This document shows, piece after piece, positions 6,429 to 11,532 of a stretch of 11,532 nt of DNA; the first letter of the stretch is position 1, and the number at the start of each line of letters is the position of its first letter. A program made the position numbers and the translations under genes. The DNA is taken from assembly GCA_016463045.1 (NCBI GenBank), contig JAEMSB010000081.1, positions 1-11,532 of the forward strand, written 5' to 3'. The DNA is from Niveispirillum sp. (lineage in GTDB: Bacteria; Pseudomonadota; Alphaproteobacteria; Azospirillales; Azospirillaceae). A model generated the notes under the pieces. The model was not told the origin of the DNA. It searched no databases and was given only the letters and a program-made list of their open reading frames with translations.

Positions 6429-7135
6429 CCGGCGGCCTTTGTGGCCACGGCACCCTCGGTCGGGTCGCGCAGCACATAGCCGCGGCCCCAAACCGTTTCG
6501 ATATAATTATCGCCCTCTGTGGCATTGGTCAGCTTCTTGCGCAGCTTGCAGACGAAGACGTCGATGATCTTCAGTTCCGGCTCATCCATGCCGCCATAGA
6601 GATGGTTCAAGAACATCTCCTTGGTCAGGGTCGTGCCCTTGCGCAGGGACAGCAGCTCCAGAATGCCATATTCCTTGCCGGTCAGGTGCAGGGGCGCACC
6701 CTCCACCGTGGCCGTCTTGGCATCCAGGTTCACGGTCAGCTTGCCGGTGCGGATGATGCTTTCCGAATGGCCCTTGGACCGGCGGATGATGGCCTGCACA
6801 CGCGCGATCAACTCCCGCTTGTCGAACGGTTTGGTCAGGTAATCATCGGCGCCGAAGCCCAGGCCCTTGATCTTGTTGTCCAGATCGGACAGGCCCGACA
6901 GGATCAGGATGGGGGTGTTGACCCGCGAGGCGCGCAGGCGGCGCAGCACCTCGTACCCGTCCATGTCGGGCAGCATCAGATCCAGGATGATGATATCGTA
7001 GTCGTAGAGTTTACCGATCTCCAGCCCGTCTTCACCCAGGCTGGTGGCGTCCACGATGTACCCGCCTTCGGCGGACAGCATCAGCTGGATGCTTTTCTGC
7101 ATCGCGGCATCGTCTTCAACCAGCAGGACGCGCAT
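6425..7135 (-). CDS. ctrA: Cell-cycle response regulator CtrA
   Basis: A 236-residue OmpR-type response regulator. The receiver domain (1 to about 120) has the acidic pair Asp8-Asp9, phospho-acceptor Asp52 (IIILDLMLPDMDGY) and the conserved Lys in LTKPF. The winged-helix domain includes LTGKEYGILELLSLRKGTTL and DEPELKIIDVFVCKLRKKL, nearly identical to Caulobacter CtrA, so the identification is firm. CtrA binds TTAA-N7-TTAA sites. It controls division and replication in Caulobacter, and mainly motility and related traits in Rhodospirillales. GAGGAAA five bases before the ATG is a strong ribosome site. The protein ends in TKAAG, not the Ala-Ala end used by ClpXP in Caulobacter, and one residue is inserted before Asp52 relative to Caulobacter. 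It is divergent from fliI, and its stop overlaps the start of the oxidoreductase gene. Confidence 0.97.
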   Translation of the reverse strand: MRVLLVEDDAAMQKSIQLMLSAEGGYIVDATSLGEDGLEIGKLYDYDIIILDLMLPDMDGYEVLRRLRASRVNTPILILSGLSDLDNKIKGLGFGADDYLTKPFDKRELIARVQAIIRRSKGHSESIIRTGKLTVNLDAKTATVEGAPLHLTGKEYGILELLSLRKGTTLTKEMFLNHLYGGMDEPELKIIDVFVCKLRKKLTNATEGDNYIETVWGRGYVLRDPTEGAVATKAAG

Positions 7136-7140
7136 GATGG

Positions 7141-7147
7141 TTTCCTC
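7141..7147 (-). promoter_or_regulatory. Ribosome binding site of ctrA
   Basis: GAGGAAA on the minus strand, five bases before the ctrA ATG (7133-7135), is the clearest Shine-Dalgarno sequence in the window and fixes the ctrA start. Confidence 0.7.
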
Positions 7148-7304
7148 GGGAGCAGGAGTGGGTATAACCCATCTACGGCAGATAGGTTAACAGAGCCTCT
7201 ACGGATATGCTATCCGACCAATGGTTTTGCCAGGGGGCTTTGCCTGTTCATTCGTATGTGTCCGGCCATGTCATTGCGGATTTGTCAAAGACCAGGGGCG
7301 TTCC
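7148..7304. promoter_or_regulatory. Divergent ctrA/fliI promoter region
   Basis: The region between the ctrA ribosome site and the fliI ATG must contain promoters for both genes. It holds a single TTAA (7187-7190) inside GGTTAAC; read on the minus strand this gives TTAACC, matching the first bases of a CtrA half-site. The second TTAA expected 7 bases away is absent on either side (TCTA on the plus side). CAGGGGGCTTTGCCTG at 7231-7246 is an imperfect inverted repeat. Autoregulation by CtrA is therefore possible but not shown. The fliI frame stays open upstream to 7221, but that part does not look like FliI. Confidence 0.4.
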
Positions 7305-8630
7305 ATGCTTGATCACGATCAGTTGGTGCAAGAGATCAACGCCTTGCCGACCTATGCCGTGTTTGGCCGTGTCACCTCGGTGCTTGGCATGATGGTGGAG
7401 GTTGGGGGCGTGGAACGGCGCCTGTCCATCGGCGGCCGCTGCCGCGTCATCACGCGCGGGGGTAAACCTGTCCCGTGCGAGGTCGTGGGCTTTCGCGGTG
7501 GACGCGCATTGCTGATGCCGTTCGGCACGCTGGACGATATTGGCCTGGGCTGCCGGGCGGAGGTGGCGGAGGGACAGGCCTCCATCTATCCGACGCAGGC
7601 CTGGCTGGGCCGGGTCATCAACGCCTTGGGACAGCCCATCGACGGCAAGGGCCCCCTGCCCACGGGGGAGGTGCCCTATCTGATCAAGGCCGGTCCGCCG
7701 CCCGCCCATGCGCGCAAGCGTGTGGGAGCGAAGATGGATCTGGGGGTGAAGTCCATCAACACCTTCCTGTCCTGCTGCCGGGGGCAGCGTATGGGCATCT
7801 TCGCCGGGTCGGGCGTTGGCAAATCGGTGCTGATGTCCATGCTGGCCAAATACACAGAGGCCAATGTCAGCGTCATCGGCCTGATCGGCGAACGTGGACG
7901 CGAGGTGCAGGAATTCCTGGAACATGATCTGGGACCCGAAGGTATCGCGCGGTCCGTCGTCATCGTCGCCACCTCCGACGAGCCGCCCTTGATGCGCCGT
8001 CAGGCCGCCTATCTGACCTTTGCCGTGTCGGAGTTTTTCCGTGATCAGGAACAGGATGTGCTGTGCCTGATGGACAGCGTGACCCGATTCGCCATGGCCC
8101 AGCGTGAGATCGGCCTGTCCGCCGGTGAACCGCCGACCACCAAGGGCTATCCCCCCACCGTGTTTGCCGAACTGCCGCGCCTGCTGGAACGCGCCGGGCC
8201 GGGCACGGGCGTTGGCACGATCAGCGGCCTGTTCACGGTGCTGGTCGAAGGCGGCGACATGGAAGAACCCATCGCCGACGCGGTGCGCGGTATCCTGGAC
8301 GGGCATATCGTGATGGAACGCAAGATTGGCGAGCGTGGGCGTTATCCCGCCATCAATATCCTGCGCTCGGTCAGCCGTACCATGCCCGGCTGTAACACGC
8401 CCGAACAGAACGCCCTGGTCGGCAAGGCGCGGCGCCTGATGTCGGCCTATTCCGACATGGAGGAGATGATCCGCCTGGGCGCCTATCGCAAGGGTAGCGA
8501 CGCGCAGGTGGACGAGGCCATCCATTACAATCCGGCGATCGAGGCCTTCCTGCGTCAGGGCAAGGGGGAACGCAGCACCCTTGATCAGGGCTATGCCGAA
8601 CTGGCGGCCATCCTGGGCGGTGCCGGCTGA
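7305..8630 (+). CDS. fliI: Flagellar export ATPase FliI
   Basis: FliI is the cytoplasmic ATPase of the flagellar type III export apparatus. It works as a hexamer with FliH and FliJ and helps release and unfold export substrates. From the ATG at 7305 the protein has 441 residues, the usual family length. In order: an N-terminal beta barrel (TYAVFGRVTSVLGMMVEVGG), Walker A GSGVGKS at 168-174 (Lys173), the GERGREV loop, Walker B ending in Asp257 (VLCLMDSVTRF), and the type III ATPase signature around REIGLSAGEPPTTKGYPPTV. The region also includes VEGGDMEEPIADAVRGILDGH. The AGGGGC upstream of 7305 is an acceptable ribosome site; starting further upstream at 7221 would add 28 residues with no family likeness. 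The stop overlaps the fliJ start (TGATG). The gene is divergent from ctrA, which suggests joint control. Confidence 0.97.
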   Translation: MLDHDQLVQEINALPTYAVFGRVTSVLGMMVEVGGVERRLSIGGRCRVITRGGKPVPCEVVGFRGGRALLMPFGTLDDIGLGCRAEVAEGQASIYPTQAWLGRVINALGQPIDGKGPLPTGEVPYLIKAGPPPAHARKRVGAKMDLGVKSINTFLSCCRGQRMGIFAGSGVGKSVLMSMLAKYTEANVSVIGLIGERGREVQEFLEHDLGPEGIARSVVIVATSDEPPLMRRQAAYLTFAVSEFFRDQEQDVLCLMDSVTRFAMAQREIGLSAGEPPTTKGYPPTVFAELPRLLERAGPGTGVGTISGLFTVLVEGGDMEEPIADAVRGILDGHIVMERKIGERGRYPAINILRSVSRTMPGCNTPEQNALVGKARRLMSAYSDMEEMIRLGAYRKGSDAQVDEAIHYNPAIEAFLRQGKGERSTLDQGYAELAAILGGAG

Positions 8631-9067
8631 TGAAGGACCTCAAACCCCTGATCCGCCTGAACCAGCGCGAGGTGGACCAGCGCCGCCGCGTGCTGGTCCA
8701 GCTTCAGGAAAGCCAGGACCGTCTGGTAGCGGAGCGGGAGCAGTTCGAACAACAGGTGATCGTGGAGCGCGACCTGGCCGCCACCGACCTGATGCTAGCC
8801 AAGTCCTACCCGGCCTTTGCCCGGCGGGTGGAGATGCTGCGCGATGAGTATGAACGCCGGGCCGCCACCCTGCGCCTGGAACTGGAGCGGGCGGAGGAAG
8901 CCCTGGCCGAGGCGTTCCGCGAACAGAAGAAGTTCGAGCAGGTGCAAGAACAGCGCGACCTTGCCGCCAAGGAAGCCCGCCGCTACCGCGAAACCCAGAT
9001 GTTCGACGAGGTCGCCTCCATCCGCTTTTCCCGGCAGCAGGGGGCGGAAGGGGAGGGCGAGGGTTAA
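8630..9067 (+). CDS. fliJ: Flagellar export protein FliJ
   Basis: A 145-residue, strongly charged, almost wholly helical protein with heptad patterning over most of its length (about residues 10-130), as expected for the antiparallel coiled coil of FliJ. FliJ sits in the centre of the FliI ring, much like the gamma subunit of F1, and helps link the ATPase to the export gate. Sequence identity in the family is low, so the call rests on the coiled coil, the N-terminus KDLKPLIRLNQREVDQRR, the length and the position. The start codon overlaps the fliI stop by one base, a sign of translational coupling. The C-terminus (FSRQQGAEGEGEG) is acidic and Gly-rich. No other flagellar gene follows. The stop codon lies one base from the stop of the convergent RidA gene, leaving no room for a terminator. 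Confidence 0.88.
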   Translation: MKDLKPLIRLNQREVDQRRRVLVQLQESQDRLVAEREQFEQQVIVERDLAATDLMLAKSYPAFARRVEMLRDEYERRAATLRLELERAEEALAEAFREQKKFEQVQEQRDLAAKEARRYRETQMFDEVASIRFSRQQGAEGEGEG

Positions 9068-9068
9068 G

Positions 9069-9503
9069 TCACTTCATCTTCGCCAGACACTCCACCTCCA
9101 GCAGCGCGCCCAGGGCCAGGCCGTTGGTGCCGAAGGCCGAGCGGGCGGGGAGGCGGTCGGGCTTGAAATAGGTGACGTAGATTTTGTTGAAATCGCCCCA
9201 CTGCTTCATGTCCGCCATCATAACGGTGCATTTGAAGACATGGTCCATGGTCAGGCCGCGTTTTTCCACGGCGGCCTTGATATTCTCCATCACCTGCCGG
9301 CCCTGCGCCGCCATGCCATCGGGCAGTTTCAGGTTGGCATCGGTGCCCAGCTGTCCCGACAGGTAAAGCACTCCATCCACCTCCACCGATTCGGAGAAAG
9401 GGGCACCGGGGAAGGATTTATGGAAGATCATGTCATCGGCCATGGCCGGTGCCGTAGAAAACCCGGCCAGCATCAGGCCGGCGGCAAGTGCATGCTTCAT
9501 CAT
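9069..9503 (-). CDS. RidA family protein with signal peptide
   Basis: RidA enzymes hydrolyse reactive enamines and imines to keto acids and ammonia, normally in the cytoplasm. This 144-residue member has an N-terminal extension that reads as a Sec signal peptide: MMKHALAAGLMLAGF, then a cleavage site after AMA (about residue 22). The mature part has the fold's landmarks: YLSGQLGTD, the middle helix GRQVMENIKAAVEKRG, VFKCTVMMADM, and the C-terminal PARSAFGTNGLALGALLEVECLA. The Arg that binds the substrate carboxylate (Arg121) and the acidic residue (Glu138) are present, so activity is likely, probably in the periplasm. Two ATGs stand side by side at the start, and AGGGGA precedes them. It follows the dipeptidase-like gene by 12 bases and is the last gene of a three-gene operon. 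It may clear an imine or enamine made by the enzymes encoded upstream; that link is inference. Confidence 0.9.
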   Translation of the reverse strand: MMKHALAAGLMLAGFSTAPAMADDMIFHKSFPGAPFSESVEVDGVLYLSGQLGTDANLKLPDGMAAQGRQVMENIKAAVEKRGLTMDHVFKCTVMMADMKQWGDFNKIYVTYFKPDRLPARSAFGTNGLALGALLEVECLAKMK

Positions 9504-9515
9504 TGCGGTTCCCCT

Positions 9516-10673
9516 TCAACCCCAGACATCGCGCGCAAAGCGCAGGAAATTACGGCCCAGGATCTTTTCCACCTGTCCGGTTTTCAGACCCTTGGCCAGC
9601 AGCAGGTCGGCCAGTTTCTGGAACTGTCCCGGCCCGCGCAGATCCATGATGAAGGGGGTGGTGGTCGCACTTTCGCCCGCCGCCGCAATGCCCAGCTTCA
9701 CCCGCTGCTCATTCTCCTTCCGCAGCTCCTCCATATAGGCGTCCATATCGTCATAGGAGGTGACATAGCCATCCGTGCCGATGCCGACATGATCCTCCCC
9801 CGCCACCTTGACGGCATGCAGGATATGGGTGGCGACATCATCGGCGGTGGCGACGCGGCCCTTGGCCAGGAAGGGCATGAAATAGATGCCGACAAAGCCG
9901 CCCTTGTCGGCGATGCCGCGCATTTCGGCGTCCGTCTTGTTGCGGGCCAGATCGGTGATGGCGCGGCAACCGGTATGGTTGATCGACAGGGGCCGGGTCG
10001 CCGCCTTGATCGCATCCAGGCAGGTCTGGCGGTTGGAATGGGACAGGTCGACCATGACCTTGTTGGCCTCGATCCGGGCCATGACCTCCCGCCCGAAATC
10101 GGTCAGTCCCTGGTCCTCCGGCATCAGGCTGCCGGAACCCAGGTCATTCTGGACATTGTAGGTCAGTTGCATGACCCGCACGCCCATATCGGCGAAGATA
10201 TCGACGCGGCTGGCGTCCTTGCCGAACATGGTGGCGTTCTGGAACCCCATGATGATGCCGATCTTGCCCTCGGCCCGCGCGCGCTCAATATCGCCCGCCG
10301 TCAGGATCAAGGACAGATCACGCGGCTGATTGCGGATTTGCAGCAGGGTGGAGGCCGTCTCCCGCACGCTGAATTCAAACGGCTCCCCCGGACCCGCGAC
10401 CCAGCCGATGGTGCTGTTGACCACATGCAGGCCCGACCGGCGGGCATCTTCCAGCGCGCGCTGATCAATGCGCAGCTTTTCCGCCCGTGAGGCACCGTCC
10501 GCCGGCTTCACATTGGGATTGCCCAGCCCGCCCAGGGCATTGATGACCAGCATGTCGCGGATGCTGCTGGCGCCTGCGGGGCCGGGGATGGCGGTGGCGG
10601 CCTGTACCGCCGTGGGCAGCAGGGCCGCCGCAGCCCCGGTCAGCAGCAGATGGCGTCGGGCAATCTCAGTCAT
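9516..10673 (-). CDS. Membrane dipeptidase-like protein (peptidase M19) with altered metal site
   Basis: From the ATG at 10673 the protein has 385 residues and overlaps the upstream stop by 8 bases (ATGACTGA). The N-terminus EIARRHLLLTGAAAALL followed by a TAVQA cleavage region looks like a Tat signal. The TIM-barrel pattern of M19 dipeptidases is clear: GKIGIIMGF (about 136-144), MVDLSHSN with His212, LSINHTG with His233, and VGIGTDG with Asp301. Three of the usual zinc ligands of renal dipeptidase appear changed. The N-terminal HxD is replaced by Leu47 and Gly49 in VINALGGLG, and the bridging Glu is Gln145 in GFQN. The protein may therefore bind one metal, work on other substrates, or have lost peptidase activity. 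The C-terminus (GQVEKILGRNFLRF) is typical of M19. It lies between an amidohydrolase and an exported RidA gene, suggesting an exported degradation route. Confidence 0.88.
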   Translation of the reverse strand: MTEIARRHLLLTGAAAALLPTAVQAATAIPGPAGASSIRDMLVINALGGLGNPNVKPADGASRAEKLRIDQRALEDARRSGLHVVNSTIGWVAGPGEPFEFSVRETASTLLQIRNQPRDLSLILTAGDIERARAEGKIGIIMGFQNATMFGKDASRVDIFADMGVRVMQLTYNVQNDLGSGSLMPEDQGLTDFGREVMARIEANKVMVDLSHSNRQTCLDAIKAATRPLSINHTGCRAITDLARNKTDAEMRGIADKGGFVGIYFMPFLAKGRVATADDVATHILHAVKVAGEDHVGIGTDGYVTSYDDMDAYMEELRKENEQRVKLGIAAAGESATTTPFIMDLRGPGQFQKLADLLLAKGLKTGQVEKILGRNFLRFARDVWG

Positions 10674-11532
10674 CCTGGGGCATCTCCTGTGCGGTGATGG
10701 GGCGATAGGCGGTCCGGTCAAGGCGCGTGCCGCGCTTCACCGTGAAACGGATGGAGGTCAGGTTAGCCAGATCGGCCAGCGGGTCGCGGGCCAGCACCAC
10801 GAAATTGGCAAGCTTGCCGGCCTCCACGCTGCCCATCTCCGCCTCTTGGCCCAGGACGCGGGCACCGTCCAGCGTGGCGGCGCGGATCACCTCCGCCGTG
10901 CCCATGCCGGCACGGCTGTGCAGCAGGTTCAGTTCGTCATAGAGCGCGGGCCAGGGATGGGCGGCGGGCGGTACGCCGTCGGTGCCGGTGACGATGGTGA
11001 CGCCTTCACGCCGCGCCTGCGCCGTCAGGGCCGCCGCCACCTCCAGCGTGCAATGGGGCCGTGGCTTCATGTCGGGTTTGGCGGCCAGACGCCTATCATA
11101 TTCCTGATAAACGCGCAGGGTGGCGTCCAGAATGATGCCGCGCTTGGCCATGTCCCGGAACAGGGCCGCCATTTCCGGATTATCGCCGCCCTTCAGCCGG
11201 TCAATCTCCACCAGACGCCGGTCCCTGTAGGTCAGGGGCCGGGGGTTGGAGATGTGGTAGGCGAGGTAGCAGGTGTGGGAAATGCTGTCGACGCCGGCGG
11301 CCACGACATCGGCGGGCGGGGTGGGAAACACCATGCCATGGGCCCAGACGCGCAGGCCCTGGCGGTGCGCCTCTGTCGTGATGGCGCGAACATCCTGTGG
11401 CCGCAGATTGTCATACAGCTTGACGGCGATGGCGGACGTGCCACGCGCCAGGGTCACGGCTTCGGCCAGGTTGGTGGCGTCATCGACGGCGCGCATCCAG
11501 GGTACGGTGCCGGGCTTTACCCCCTCTGCCGC
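10666..11532 (-). CDS. Amidohydrolase family protein, 3' part
   Basis: The frame runs off the right edge, so the N-terminus and the first HxH metal motif are missing; 288 residues are visible. The rest fits imidazolonepropionase-like amidohydrolases (COG1228 type): AIAVKLYDN carries the lysine that is carboxylated in this family, VWAHGM and SISHTCYLAYH carry metal-binding histidines, and IVTGTDGVPP carries the catalytic aspartate. The end ATLDGARVLGQEAEMGSVEAGKLANFVVLARDPLADL is the usual return to the small beta domain. Family members hydrolyse amide bonds of cyclic or linear compounds, including some dipeptides. The stop codon overlaps the start of the M19 gene by 8 bases, so the two are translated together. 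Related enzymes often have export signals, but that end is not visible here. The substrate is unknown. Confidence 0.9.
   Translation of the reverse strand, partial: AAEGVKPGTVPWMRAVDDATNLAEAVTLARGTSAIAVKLYDNLRPQDVRAITTEAHRQGLRVWAHGMVFPTPPADVVAAGVDSISHTCYLAYHISNPRPLTYRDRRLVEIDRLKGGDNPEMAALFRDMAKRGIILDATLRVYQEYDRRLAAKPDMKPRPHCTLEVAAALTAQARREGVTIVTGTDGVPPAAHPWPALYDELNLLHSRAGMGTAEVIRAATLDGARVLGQEAEMGSVEAGKLANFVVLARDPLADLANLTSIRFTVKRGTRLDRTAYRPITAQEMPQDD

Noticed and set aside
5278..6567. A 429-codon plus-strand open frame opposite the oxidoreductase gene
   Set aside because: Its translation is rich in Arg, Pro, Ser and Ala with no motif, and the opposite strand encodes a recognisable flavoprotein. 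It is a high-GC shadow.
7221..7304. N-terminal extension of fliI by 28 codons
   Set aside because: The added residues are Cys-rich and unlike any FliI. The ATG at 7305 gives the normal 441 residues and has a better ribosome site.
6224..7312. A 362-codon plus-strand open frame opposite ctrA
   Set aside because: It lies opposite ctrA, which is unmistakable, and has no family pattern or ribosome site of its own.
8817..10490. A 557-codon plus-strand open frame across fliJ, RidA and the M19 gene
   Set aside because: It begins inside fliJ in another frame and runs opposite two clear genes. The His/Gln/Gly-rich translation is typical of antisense shadow.
10674..10721. Upstream in-frame start for the M19 gene at 10721
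   Set aside because: It would place 16 Pro/Arg-rich residues before the export signal and deepen the overlap with the amidohydrolase. The ATG at 10673 gives a clean signal and a short coupling overlap.

Overview
The window reads as chromosomal DNA of a free-living, motile alphaproteobacterium with high GC content. The best taxonomic clue is a full-length CtrA cell-cycle response regulator divergent from fliI-fliJ. From memory, that arrangement is common in Rhodospirillales such as the Azospirillum/Niveispirillum group, but the order-level assignment is inference. There is no rRNA, tRNA, insertion sequence, phage gene or CRISPR array. Coding density is high, and the long open frames opposite real genes are GC-driven shadows.

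Layout. Bases 2-957 (+) hold the C-terminal part of a short-chain dehydrogenase and an NTF2/SnoaL-like protein; the pair resembles the end of a lipid-modification cluster. After a strong hairpin comes panC (1029-1868, +), facing a glyoxalase I gene (1906-2325, -). A 233-bp AT-richer spacer leads into the most unusual gene, a 712-residue fusion of an Amt/Rh ammonium channel to a histidine kinase (2559-4697, +). It ends at a run of four back-to-back perfect hairpins (4700-4790), which separates it from a convergent DUF1203 gene (4812-5279, -).

A minus-strand transcription unit then runs ctrA (7135 to 6425), an FAD/NAD(P) oxidoreductase whose probable TTG start overlaps the ctrA stop, and DUF1203. 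Divergent from ctrA are fliI and fliJ, coupled by a TGATG overlap. The fliJ stop lies one base from the stop of a convergent gene. That gene is the last of a three-gene minus-strand operon: an amidohydrolase (cut by the window edge), an M19 dipeptidase-like protein with a probable Tat signal, and a RidA-family protein with a Sec signal peptide.

How they may work together. The Amt-kinase probably senses external ammonium and phosphorylates a regulator encoded elsewhere, since no response regulator or GlnK lies beside it. CtrA with FliI/FliJ links cell-cycle or motility control to the flagellar export ATPase. The amidohydrolase-dipeptidase-RidA set looks like an exported route for breaking down small amide or peptide compounds; its substrate is unknown. 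The points most worth following are the Amt-kinase fusion, the altered metal site of the M19 protein, the exported RidA, the four-hairpin array, and the CtrA C-terminus that lacks a final Ala-Ala.
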